A DNA stretch of 64,000 nucleotides from Clonostachys chloroleuca (lineage: Eukaryota; Ascomycota; Sordariomycetes; Hypocreales; Bionectriaceae): assembly GCA_037952775.1 (NCBI GenBank), contig JBANAY010000003.1, positions 11,284,001 to 11,348,000 of the forward strand. The letters are read 5' to 3'. The position numbers were made by a program, and so were the translations under genes. The notes under the pieces were generated by a model, which was not told the DNA's origin, searched no databases, and saw only the letters and a program-made list of their open reading frames with translations. The stretch's first letter is position 1. Every line of letters begins with the position of its first letter. Shown here piece after piece: positions 36,600 through 46,815 of the stretch.

Positions 36600-37364
36600 G
36601 AGGACAAGAGGGTTGCCGGCACGTGGGCGCGGTCTAGGTAGCCTTTGAAATGGGGAAAGCTCGTTGCGAAAACTGGTAACCGTAGACAAATTGGTAGTGG
36701 AGGCGAGGTAGATGTCTAGTCGTAGCGCTCCAAGCAAGGAGTGCTTGGAAACGGGGGATGAGGCGTAGGAAACAGAGGACGACGGTCCGGAGGTAACGGG
36801 AAAAAGAACGGAAGCCCCAGTGAGAGTGCGTAGGCAGGGTTTGCGGGGTGCAGCCAAAGTTGATCTCCGGACGCAAGATAACTTGGGGGTTTCAGCTCCT
36901 ACAGAACGTCATGCGGGCAACTGATTAATCCCCAAGGCTTTTTAGTGGTGGTGTTCGCTGTTCCAGGCCCACATCCCATGGCCCAAGGGACAGGGTGTGG
37001 AGAGGCCCTCACTAACCGAGGTTTGCCGAGTCTAGATCTTAAGCCTTGCGATTCCGCAGGAAACCCTCATTATCTGCGTGCGGCTTTCAATTCTGGAATA
37101 CCGGAATCATGAGAATTTCAGGCATCTTGAGAACCATCCTCGAGTATGAGGTTTGCTGCGCCAAAGTGGTATGCTGCACATTACCATAGAGATCTTAATA
37201 GCCGTGACAGTATATAGCCGCGATTCTTTGCCGTATATGGCTTAGTCAGCCATCGGATATAGCACTTGGCATGCGATTGAATTCCTGATGCGACCTTCTA
37301 CCAATGACTCGCCTTTTTCGATCGGAACCGAGATTTGTGGTGCTTCCTGGGCCCTCGGGAACCG
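36600..37364. other. Divergent promoter region LEU5 / METTL4-like
   Basis: About 765 bp between divergent start codons. The left half continues the LEU5 frame without an ATG and may include its leader. An out-of-frame ATG at 37288 precedes the METTL4 start and could act as an upstream ORF. No separate gene. Confidence 0.45.
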
Positions 37365-38366
37365 ATGGACAACCGAAATCTTAGTAGCCGTCCGACTTCT
37401 ATTCGGTACAGCAGCCTGGACAAGGGTATCATCATCCTTGATATCCCACGCACACTGGAAGAGTGCCAGCTGCCCTCTGGTCACGAGACCACTGTCACCA
37501 GACGCATTCGTTCAGTCGAGCCAATTGCACAGCCATTTGAAATACCTGAACCTAAAGACAATGGATATGCAAGCCAGAACAAGAATGCGGCGGCGCAAAT
37601 TGCCGACCTGATGACCACGGCGACTATACAGGATGCTTTGGAACACACCCATTCTTCGTTTCATGAATCCTATTGCCTTCCGCGGATCACTGACCAGGAG
37701 AATGCGCCCAATTCACCATCAGCCCCCTTCATCCCCGAGAATGCCACTTATTTACACGGATCAATACAGGAGCTGAGCTCGCAATGCAGGGAATCTGCTC
37801 CCAGATTTAGATTGGTTATTCTTGACCCGCCCTGGCCAAACCGCTCCGTTCGACGTAAAACTGCTGGCTACAGCATGGCTTATAATATGGATGAAATGGG
37901 CCAACTACTTTCACATTTACCAATTCCCTGCCACTTATCCACGGATGGCCTCGTTGCCATATGGATAACTAACAAGCCTAGCATAAACGACCTCCTTTCC
38001 TCGCCTTCAGGACTCTTCGCTCAGTGGGGCCTTGAGTTGGTAACTGAATGGACGTGGGTCAAGGTCACTGCGTCGGGAGAGCCTATATTTGACGTTGAGT
38101 CTGCTTGGAGGAAACCATGGGAAAAACTCCTGATTGCCAAGCGTACTGGGACCCCAACTCCTCAAGGATTTCGATCTAAAACTATCTTTGCAGTCCCAGA
38201 TGTGCATTCAAGGAAACCGAACCTGCGTGGACTGTTTGATGAGCTGCTAGAACCTGGCTACGATGCGTTAGAAGTGTTTGCACGTAATTTGACAGCTGGC
38301 TGGTGGAGTTGGGGGAACGAAGTCTTACAATTTCAGGAAGCGCACCACTGGGTTGATCAAAAGTAA
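37365..38366 (+). CDS. METTL4-type MT-A70 N6-adenine methyltransferase
   Basis: Single exon, 333 residues from the ATG at 37365; the frame is open to about 37304 but without an earlier ATG. An MT-A70 domain fills the C-terminal half. Its catalytic motif D-P-P-W is at residues 154-157, in LVILDPPWPNRSVRRK. The N-R-S-V-R-R continuation is characteristic of METTL4 rather than METTL3 (DPPW in another setting) or METTL14 (EPPL). Other family blocks: YSMAYNMDEM, GLVAIWITNKP, WGLELVTEWTWVKVTASGEP and PWEKLLIAKR. Known METTL4 enzymes methylate 2'-O-methyladenosine in U2 snRNA, and some are reported to act on DNA 6mA. Which substrate applies here is open. Convergent with uL23m. Confidence 0.92.
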   Translation: MDNRNLSSRPTSIRYSSLDKGIIILDIPRTLEECQLPSGHETTVTRRIRSVEPIAQPFEIPEPKDNGYASQNKNAAAQIADLMTTATIQDALEHTHSSFHESYCLPRITDQENAPNSPSAPFIPENATYLHGSIQELSSQCRESAPRFRLVILDPPWPNRSVRRKTAGYSMAYNMDEMGQLLSHLPIPCHLSTDGLVAIWITNKPSINDLLSSPSGLFAQWGLELVTEWTWVKVTASGEPIFDVESAWRKPWEKLLIAKRTGTPTPQGFRSKTIFAVPDVHSRKPNLRGLFDELLEPGYDALEVFARNLTAGWWSWGNEVLQFQEAHHWVDQK

Positions 38367-38571
38367 CATCATGCGTGCCTTCGTCCGAGGTGCAATTCTC
38401 TTATTGTCCCGACTATTTCAGTAAATGCTCTGAATGCTTGGTACAGTAGTTATACATGTACAGTTTGATGATATATTACAAGTGGGACATTTTCATCATC
38501 TTCTCCCACGACTACTTAGTAGGTTGCCTCCTGGACATATCCTTCTCTTTGCATATGCTACCCTCCAAGCC

Positions 38572-39272
38572 CTAAGGCTTCTTTTGCTCTTGTGGCTCTG
38601 TCTCCTTTGACTCCTCCTTTGTCTGCTTGTGTTGCGTAGCCTGCTCCAGAATACTGTCCCACTTTGGATCCAAGATGACATCGTTAGACCACTTCACGTT
38701 GCCCGACAACATTTGTTTAGCCAGCTTTGACAATTCCTTCCTTTCATGAGTGATGGGTTGTCTGCTCTTCATTGGGAGCTGCATCTTTTGCTTCTCGGTC
38801 TGTGCCTTGTTGTTCTCCTCGTATTTCTCCTCCCGCAGGTCGAACATCTCCTTGCTCCAGGCCTCTGTGTTGGTGGGGACCTCAGGCCATTGGAAGGGCT
38901 TGGCAAGCTGGACTGTCATGATCTTCTGTGCTCGTGGGCGGTACCACATGCGTGTGCCGGGCTTCTGTGTGAGAGGCAACTCCTTAACATAGGAGCGAAC
39001 CTTGGTGACCTCGACATTGTATAGATTCCATAGGTAGTCGCGAAGGTCAAACTTGGTGAATGTGAGAGGAACGTGGAAGCAGGCTTCGTTTGGCGGAAGG
39101 TGGTCTTTTCGTAAAAAGGTGATTACATGGTTGGGCCTAGGATCTACAATTAGAATGTGCGATTGAAGAGCTGCTGGCTTGGAGAGCCAGTGAAGACATA
39201 CAGAAATACTTGTTTCTTGCCGAGCTTAAATTTTGGCAGCTGCTTTGCTGCGACACTCACTGCCTCGGCCAT
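38572..39272 (-). CDS. MRP20: Mitochondrial ribosomal protein uL23m
   Basis: Two exons, 39272-39202 and 39136-38572, separated by a 65-bp intron with a split Leu codon, give 211 residues. The start MAEAVSVAAKQLPKFKLGKK is short and basic, as for a matrix-targeted protein. The uL23 fold is recognised from PNHVITFLRKDHLPPNEA, FHVPLTFTKFDLRDYLWNLY and VEVTKVRSYVKELPL, then MWYRPRAQKIMTVQLAKPF. The C-terminal extension is Lys/Glu/Gln-rich and fungal-like. uL23m sits at the peptide exit tunnel of the mitochondrial large subunit and contacts membrane insertion factors. Confidence 0.88.
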
Positions 39273-39880
39273 GGTTCTTTGTGGTCGCCGTTGGGAGATG
39301 CCTCTGATCGTGCATTCAAGATCGCAAGTTCTCAGTACGAAGAAATTCAATGATAGCAGGGTGCGCTGATTGGGCGAAGCGGGGTCTCACTTGTTCCGGA
39401 GCCGGACTGCACCAAGACTCTGAACCCTGTTTGCCTGTTTGCCTGCACTTTCTGACAACCAACCTCTCCACTTTTAGGTACCTGCAGTTGTCACTGACAA
39501 CCGGGTTTATTACTGGGCTTCAGTGCTCATGCATGATGGTGTCGTTGGGTGTGAATGGGAACTCCCAGGTACTTACCGTTTGTGGTAGCAATAACAAGGC
39601 AAGCGTTTTCTTCCCACACCTCCTCTCACTTCCTCGTAGCCTCACTTTTTTCTCTTGTGCCTTGTGACTCAACCTCTAGTCAATCATCACCAGGCTCCGT
39701 AGCTGCAGATAGCAGCTGCAGAGCCTCCATCTTGACTCACAAAGCAGTCAGATCCTTGACCGTCATTTGGCACCTGCTTTTGCCTGGGCTTTAAGGGTCC
39801 TCCTGTAGGTGTTTCATGTGTCTTTCGTTCAACAAAGACAAAATTCTAGGATCTGTCTGTGGACAGACAATCTTTTGACA
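39273..39880. other. Divergent promoter region
   Basis: About 608 bp between the uL23m start and the next plus-strand gene. Short open frames only. A direct repeat of TGTTTGCC is seen near 39427 (tgtttgcctgtttgcctg). No gene. Confidence 0.45.
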
Positions 39881-41289
39881 ATGGCTCTGTCAACAAAGAG
39901 CCTGATCCAATGGGCTGAATCCATTCGGAGCATGTTCAAAATGGAGGAGTCCGCCACCAAGAGAAACGAATTGGCAAAATCCAACGCAGACAAAACGGCA
40001 AAGCAAGCCTCCGATTCTGAAGCTGAGAATTCTGAGGAAGCAAATGAGGCCACAGAAGAACCTGAGATGTCGCTGTCAGACAGAATGGAACAAGACAAAC
40101 AGAAATTCCCCGGCGCAAAGGAGTGGGCGAGGGAAGAGGAGCGGCTGTTCGAGATATTCTACCTTCGTCAAGATATCCCGATACTCCCGCCGCATTGGAG
40201 TATTGACCTACGTGGATTTCCCCTCACCGATCATATTTTCCAGACCTCAAAAGACTATCCGCCCGTCATCTACTCGCACTCGGAAACCATGTCAGGCCAA
40301 TTTGCTGGTATGGACCCCTTGCCTTCCTAAGGCCATGGCACATGTTTTCTCACTTCGACGTTACTGACCGCCATATAGCAACACATGTTCTGTCGCAGTT
40401 GATTGATCTGACGCTCTCCGTCAGGACTCTGATTGAATCAGAAAACCTACTCTCACCCACAAACCAGCGGACAGCCCGCCGAAGAGTGGCAAAGCTCGTC
40501 AAAGCAAGGCTGGATAAAACCCTTGGCTGGGCAGCACGAGATGGGTCCTATGATAAGCTTAAGGTTATTCCCAACATTATCGCCGAAATCGTCGAGGCGC
40601 CTGAGGAGGAGGCGCGTGTTGTTGCCTACATGACTGCCCGCATAAGAGCGCTAGCCATGCTGCAGCGAGAGCATCTACGGGTCGATCGAAGTGATGACTT
40701 CTGGACCTCAACTGAACCTCGATTAATGAGACCAAAAAGGATCACCAACAAGTCACTAACGGGTCGTATCAGAGCGGGAATGAAGAGAAGCCTTGAATCA
40801 ACACGGTCTACGCCCGATCTGGTTGATGATGATACGACCATCATGTCGCCGGACTCTCCTGCAACAGTACACGATACTGAATACCGGTCTCTAAAGCGAC
40901 GGCAAATCGCCAGCCCATGCTCTAGTGACGATGAGCTGACCGAGGTCGATGGGTTTGGGGATCTTGCTACCCCTTACAGGGTTGCACCCAAGTCCACAAC
41001 TACACCGCCACGAACTCCCGCCAATCTAGAATTTCGCCGAAAGCCCCCAGTTGTATATGGCCTTTACATTTTGGGCACCAACGTGTTCGTACTTACTCTG
41101 GACTCCTCAAAAGGAGACGCTGGTATTGTCAGCTTCCAGGTTCACGTTGATTTTTTCGACAAGAACCAGAGCGTCTGGAACGCCCTGACCCTGGCCGTGC
41201 CCATTTGTGCCGCACGGGATGAGTTAATGACACGCCTTGAAGATTTCTCGCCGCTTCCTGCTGAGGAAGAAGTTGACCCAGATGCTTGA
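39881..41289 (+). CDS. Unrecognised fungal protein (445 aa)
   Basis: Two exons, 39881-40307 and 40379-41289, with a 71-bp intron (GTATGG...ATAG), give 445 residues. I do not recognise the family. The first 90 residues are charged and probably disordered. A better-structured segment follows, EWAREEERLFEIFYLRQDIP and LPPHWSIDLRGFPLTDHIF, then a helical stretch THVLSQLIDLTLSVRTLIES joined to basic helices (RRRVAKLVKARLDKTLGWAA). Residues 270-345 are Ser/Thr/Pro-rich linker. A second structured block near the end reads PPVVYGLYILGTNVFVLTLD and VSFQVHVDFFDKNQSVWNAL, which looks beta-rich. No signal peptide or membrane helix. Frame length, splice sites and composition support a real gene. Confidence 0.78.
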
Positions 41290-41819
41290 GGTTTTTTCTG
41301 GTTGGATGAATGGGTGATCCTTGAACATAGTTGCAACGAAATGAAAACGCCGTCACGTCTATTCGCATTTTTCAATATTCACATTCACGCAGCCTTAAGT
41401 CCTTTCAACGCATTGTTCTTACCGCATGAGCTATTATGATGATGGAGGTCTGTTATATTAGTTGATCAAATATTACCTACCACTTTGCTTTTTGAATTCT
41501 CCCAACGCATATCATTAATCTTGTGACTTGAGTAAATGGAGGGAACGTTTGTAGGTCGGGCTTTTGGCCATCTTTAACTGGAACACCAATCGATCAGTGC
41601 AGAGTGAGTGAGACAAAACTGTCATAATCTATTGTCTATGTCTATGTATGAATGATGAGATTTCCACACGTTTCTATCCCCCCCAACGCCCAATAAAATC
41701 ATTTTCTCCCACATTCATACACATGGCGCTTTCTATTTATACAAATATGGTCATCTGGCGCCTAATACAAAACAAGGCTGGCGTCGTGATGCTCCCAAAT
41801 ATATCATCGTTTATTGTAA
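41290..41819. other. Convergent 3' intergenic region
   Basis: About 530 bp, AT-rich, between two facing stops. No gene is seen. Confidence 0.55.
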
Positions 41820-42964
41820 TTACAGGTCTTCTTTCTCCACTGGCATCCAAACGTCGAGAGTGCGGAGGAGGCGAGAGTAGAGGAAGAGCATGCACCCACT
41901 CTGGACAAACGTCCACACGCCTCGAGGGCCCACGCCGCGGAACCAGCCCGCCAGGCCTTCGGTGCGGTAGATGACGCGGAGGCCGGTGATAACGGAAGAT
42001 GTCTGCAGGTTCATCGCCCCGGGTTTTGGGCGGTGGGTGCTTGGGGAGGAAGTGGAGATGTGCCGCTTCTGCGGGTTCGGAGCGTTCGTCTTGGAGGGCT
42101 CGTTGACCTGCGTCTGGAGGCGCGTCTTCACGACGTCCAGGGGGCAGGTGATGACCCCGGCAAGACCTCCGGCCGATGCGCCGGTAAGGAGCTCAAGAGG
42201 GACGCCGATGTCGCGGCTCTGCTTGTAGCGGCGGGCCCAGGTCTGGAACTGCTCCCAGAACATGAACTGCAGAGCCGAGAAGGGCAGATCACGGAACAGG
42301 GTGGCTCCGTAGCCATGGAAGAGGGCGGCAGAGCCCTCTGTGCGCACGATGGTACGGGCGGCATCGATGGTGCCACGGTAATTGTAGCCCGATTTGAAAT
42401 AGGGATTATTATAACGGCCCTGGAGTTGCAGGCGAGTCTTGAGCACCTCCGAGGGTACATAAACAATGGAAGCGGCAAGATCGCCAAGGAAACCTAGAAA
42501 GGAAGAGATATCGTCAGTCAGATACTCGTACACGAGGGCCAAAGAGGAAAGGACCCGTACCAGCCGAAAGGTATGATAGATGCTGCTGAAGCCCATGATC
42601 GATGAGAAATCTTTTACTCCATTCATAAGTGCCGAAAAACAGAACAGTTCCTGGAAATGACCCGCTAAGAGCAGGAATCCATCCGCCGTACAGGCCTCTC
42701 CGGATGCCCTCTTGTCTCCAAATAGTGTAATATGACTGCCCAAGCGATGTGTATTTGGGGGGGACGTGCGGATCGCCCTGTTGTCGAGTTTTTACTGTGT
42801 CGAGAGAGTGCATCAACATATCACCAACCGAACCTCCAATACCACCCGCAATCATGGCCTACAACACCTGTCAATGGGATGAAAAACAAACTACCATGGA
42901 GAATGGAACTGACATGGGAATATGGCGGGCGCCCCTCGGCTTCAACGTCATCTTGAGAACCCAT
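41820..42964 (-). CDS. MME1: MME1/YMR166C-like mitochondrial carrier
   Basis: Three exons, 42964-42914, 42858-42561 and 42493-41820, give about 340 residues. Carrier signatures are SLDTVKTRQQ (Ser replacing the usual first Pro), PSEVLKTRLQLQGRYNNPYF and PLDVVKTRLQTQ. The first-repeat Ser and the second-repeat Y-V-P-S-E-V-L-K-T-R-L-Q-L-Q-G-R-(Y/F)-N-N-P match yeast YMR166C (Mme1), reported as a mitochondrial magnesium exporter, better than other carriers. A His/Pro/Ser-rich insertion lies in the third repeat. The 17-codon first exon (MGSQDDVEAEGRPPYSH) is the least certain part; a longer N-terminus from an upstream exon is possible because relatives often have one. Confidence 0.87.
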
Positions 42965-43727
42965 AATCTGGTGTCCGTTATGATCTCTCCAGACTTTCTT
43001 TCCGATAGATCGTCTGGACGTAACCCAACATGACGACCTCCTGGCCAAGTCTTATGTCGTCGCAACCAGCCCAATGCTCCGCAATCGCCGAGGGACGGGG
43101 AATTCGAACGGACGGCCCCTGAGAGGGGTAGAGTAAAAGAATGCTTTGGCGTAGATGCCGCAGAGACCTCGCAAACGGGAGAGAGTGAATTCAAGCGAGG
43201 CTCAGGTGCTGGGGGTTACGCAGGTCGTGAAAGCGGTTTGCGCCGAGCGCATGTGTTGGTTCAGAAGAAATTAATAGAGGAGTGTCGGCGAGCCGGATTT
43301 CCTGTAGTTTTTTTTGGCCGATTCAATGCCAGCTGCTAGTCGTGACATTGATCTTGCAGGGCACCGGCAGCACATCGCATGTACCGTTGGCTGCCCCACT
43401 GTAGTACAGCCCCAACGGCAAATCGATCGACGCAAATCATGGGCTAAGACTCTTGGAATCCTTGGACGCCATTTCCAGACACCGATATATTGAACTGACT
43501 AATGTTGAGCATACTGACGGGATAATCTCTTCATTTATACAGTTGCATATTATCGCACAGGAATATTGCGCTAAATGACACAGAAAACTGTCCGCCCAAG
43601 AGAGCATCTCTATCATCTCTGTGCCCTCTAGAAAAGGCTAATATACAGAGTTACAGTACAATGCAAGATGATATCAGTGACCACCCAGTAAGTACGGCTC
43701 ACAATCGCCACATACAATCGGGCGATC
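42965..43727. other. Intergenic region
   Basis: About 760 bp between the MME1-like start and the IMP2 stop. A minus-strand open frame runs into it (to 43194) but has no family resemblance. It should hold the MME1-like leader and promoter and the IMP2 3' end. Confidence 0.45.
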
Positions 43728-44331
43728 TTAATATACGAGAGGCCGCTCATGTTCGCGCCAATTAATCTGCCCAAACTTCTTGAAGGGATACACAATATGT
43801 GTCACTCTTCCGGTAAGAAGCCTCCTAGAGATCGGCCCATATGTGTTGCTGTCTAGACTTGAGCCGAGAGGACCGTCTCCCTCAACCCAAACATGTCCAG
43901 CGGGCACCTTGACTGTTGGTACCGGATAAGGAGGCTTTGTCTTGATAATATCGCCCTCCAAAGCAACAACTCTTTTGATGGCAGTTACCTCGGGGTGAAG
44001 AGGGCTCCTGTGCCTTGAGTTAGCCATTGCTTCCGCTCGTTAACCCCAGGCTCTAGTAGACGTACCTCAAGGTAACGATCATCCCTCTCTGGAGCGTCTC
44101 TGGGGGTGCTCTCTTCCAATTCAACACAACGTCCCTTCGCAGAGTCGAGTCCTTATCCGAGTTCAGGAACGGATACATTGAAGGCCCGTCCACAATGGTG
44201 AGCTCGGCCACATACAGATTAATCCAGGCCAGCACTGGTATCCATGTTGCAAAGCCGACAAGATTGTAAGTGACCGCTTTTGCAAATGAGGACTGGTTTC
44301 TCAGTCGTGACCATGCCGACCTGAGAGCCAT
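43728..44331 (-). CDS. IMP2: Mitochondrial inner membrane protease subunit 2
   Basis: Two exons, 44331-44066 and 44007-43728, with a 58-bp intron, give 181 residues, normal for Imp2. It belongs to the S26 type I signal peptidase family. A single N-terminal membrane helix (GFATWIPVLAWINLYVAEL) precedes the catalytic Ser51 in DGPSMYPFL. The general-base Lys100 lies in IKRVVALEGD. Box E is GDGPLGSSLDSNTYGPIS. S. cerevisiae Imp2 removes bipartite presequences of proteins sorted to the intermembrane space, such as cytochrome c1. Upstream at 44633 is an E-box and a short tandem repeat. Confidence 0.95.
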
Positions 44332-45090
44332 TCCGAGGCCTTTGTCTGACGACTTGCTAGAAAGCGAAGCCTGAGTTTGCCGCGCTGACCTTTACCTAGG
44401 TAATGTCGTCTCGTTTGTGACCAGAGTAAAAATTGAGTGGAGTAATCCGTGTGCTCCACGACAAGATCAAATCAGCGCCGACCGTGCCAACCGGCTTAAA
44501 TATATTCATAAGGCGAAATGATAAGAATTGATTCACCTGGCTCTCACATCTGTATTCAATCTTGATACGAATTATAACGGCTACGATATCTGCAAACTTA
44601 AAGCAAGGGAATCCAACGGATATTGACACGTTCACGTGACCCCCTTGTGACCCCCTTGCAATCCGATTGTCGACTCGTCCTACCCTAGAGTTGAAGTTAA
44701 CTTCACCACGACTGGCAATATTGGGTTTGATATATAAGATTACCCAATCATGCCAATGATAGACAAATCTTAGAGGGTGGTGATATTATATCATTATTTA
44801 TTGTTAAGTAGGCTCTGGGATTATTATTGCAACAAAATATTGCCCCGTCCTTAACTCAAACGACCAAAGATTGGCAATGGTTAGCAAGTATTGTTTTGTT
44901 CTGTATGCTCCATTCTTACACAACACTCCAACGAGTGTCCCCCGGTGGGAATATATTCATAGGTAAATGGTGAAAATGCCATACACGGAAAGCACTCTTT
45001 TACTTACAACTCCATGTCTGGCACAGCATTTGACCAAGTGCTTAATACGAACAAATATTCTTATTATGTTTTGTCTCCTTCAACTGATAT
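44332..45090. other. AT-rich intergenic region with E-box and short tandem repeat
   Basis: About 760 bp, AT-rich from 44670 to 45080. At 44633-44638 is CACGTG, followed by two adjacent 11-bp copies of GTGACCCCCTT (44636-44646 and 44647-44657). The element is about 300 bp upstream of IMP2. No gene is seen. Confidence 0.5.
44633..44657. promoter_or_regulatory. CACGTG E-box fused to 11-bp tandem repeat upstream of IMP2
   Basis: CACGTG is the palindromic core bound by bHLH factors such as Cbf1 and Pho4. Its right half is part of the first of two GTGACCCCCTT units. Regulatory use is inferred from motif and position. Confidence 0.35.
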
Positions 45091-45915
45091 TTAATCCCAC
45101 CGCTCGTAGTCAGGGAAGTATGCATCGTGAATCCTCCCAACATAGTCCATTAGAACCGGATAACTTTTGACGATATCTGTGCTGACGGGGCAACTGTTCA
45201 CATTGATGTCAGTTTCACCATAACAGGTTTCGGGCAAGGTTCAAAGACTGGAAACATACGCAGTGCAAACCAATGACGCAGTGATGAACCCGTAAAGACT
45301 CGCATCTGCCTCCGTTGGCAATGCCCCTCCGAGAAACCAAAATGGTTCCTTTCCCGCCCCCGATGACTTTGGTCTGGCTTCAAGGAGTAGCCCATCCACG
45401 GCGTCCCAAACCTCGCCTCGCAGTAGCGAAATCTCCTGGTCGTCTAGCCTCCCCGAGCCCTGGCCATAAAGAGTCCTCAACAGGGTGCTTTGAGCTACCC
45501 AGCCAACCACGATCCGGATAGGCCAGGGAACGGCAGCAAGGGCACCATCTCGCATCGTCACATAGTTGTCCTCCCACTTTTCTCTGACAGTGTAAAAGTA
45601 AAGCTTCTCTTCCAATAGAGCACGGATGGCTAGATCTTGTGCCCTCTCCGTCGGAGACAGCTTGGCGTTGAGATCGGATAGGAGGTCATTGGCGACCAGT
45701 TGCTTAATTATGAGTGTAGAGTCACCGAGTTTCTCGTCGCCACCTAGCTGTATGTACGGGATTTTGCCTCGAGGAGCTGACTTTGGTGACCCGACTGCGA
45801 GCTTGTAGGACACATCTTCAAACCGTAGTCTTGCCTCAAGTTTTGTGACAAATGGCGACCAGACATATGTGTTTGTTGCTGGTGAGCCTCTGAACAACGT
45901 GAGAGACCTTGTCAT
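45091..45915 (-). CDS. FAXC/metaxin-like GST-fold protein
   Basis: Two exons, 45915-45260 and 45193-45091, with a 66-bp intron and split Ala codon, give 252 residues. The N-terminal thioredoxin-like domain has the failed-axon-connections pattern: WSPFVTKLEARLRFEDVSYK, then PRGKIPYIQLGGDEKLGDST. The helical domain carries LSPTERAQDLAIRALLEEKLYF and ends with ADASLYGFITASLVC. These features place it in the FAXC/metaxin/Tom37 branch of the GST superfamily rather than a classical glutathione transferase; a Ser sits in the active-site turn (W-S-P-F) where other members have Cys or Ser. Family members have been tied to mitochondrial outer membrane or detoxification roles; the substrate is unknown. 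Confidence 0.82.
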
Positions 45916-46815
45916 GGTGAGGAATGTACACTTGTGATTCTCTTGATGAAACTATCCCACGAATGAACAAATATGACATGTGTAAATACTATCCACCCCC
46001 TATGAATATCGATGCCTCCCCTTAGCACGTATACTTGCCGCCGAAGATTGAGTTTTGACTCACTCGCGTTTTCGTACTTTCAACGTTCTCCGAAATGTGG
46101 GCCGCCACGGGGATGCGCCGATCTAGGCGTGAATTTTAAAGCGATGATGATGTTAGTGATATCATGACTATGACGGAAGGTATTGTGCGGCTGGTAGCTA
46201 ACCTTAGCGCTTCCCCTCGTCTTCAAGGCTAGGTGGATTTGGTTAAGGACCCTGATCCAGTTAACAGCAAGCAGCACTCCCAGAGGCTACAATTGTGTTT
46301 GTGAAGGCATATGATACACGTGGAGATCTACAATGTTGTTCATTCATACTGCCCCAAATGGTCAGAAGCCTCACACCTATCGGACAAGAGACCAGTCACT
46401 CCAAGGTTCAAACCACAGTCGAATCTCTTTCTGCCTTACTGTTCTCGATACCAAGTATGCTGAATACACATGTCTGTAACATGAAGTAACGTAAATCCAT
46501 GAATTCACCTATCGTGCAGGAAATTAGTGGGCGCCCAACCACACCAAGTCCTGTTGCGAACCACTTCAAAAAATAATATGTCATTAGCTTGACACCCGGG
46601 GGACATTGTCGTGGACACAAGTCCTGTCAGCTGTACCGAGAACCATCATCGCAGCACCATAACATACTTTTGCCCCAGTAAAGAGTCCCAATTTTAAGCG
46701 CCTCGATGCATCTAAATTTCCATCCTTGACCTGTCAATTAAGGGCCGTGAGACTTGGCAGAGAGGAAAGCTGCCGTGCTGAAACCTCAGCACCTCTCCTT
46801 GATTTTTTGAGTTGC
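45916..46815. other. Intergenic region
   Basis: About 900 bp between the GST-like start and the eIF2alpha stop. Only open frames below 75 codons are present and none is recognisable. It contains a promoter on the left and the eIF2alpha 3' end on the right. Confidence 0.5.

Noticed and set aside
36600..36876. Longer N-terminus for the LEU5-like carrier
   Set aside because: The frame is open to 36857 but has no ATG, only a TTG; the first ATG at 36599 is used, with a missing upstream exon left as an option.
37288..37611. Plus-strand open frame starting with ATG before the METTL4-like gene
   Set aside because: It is in a different frame from the methyltransferase, shows no family pattern and overlaps its coding sequence; at most an upstream ORF.
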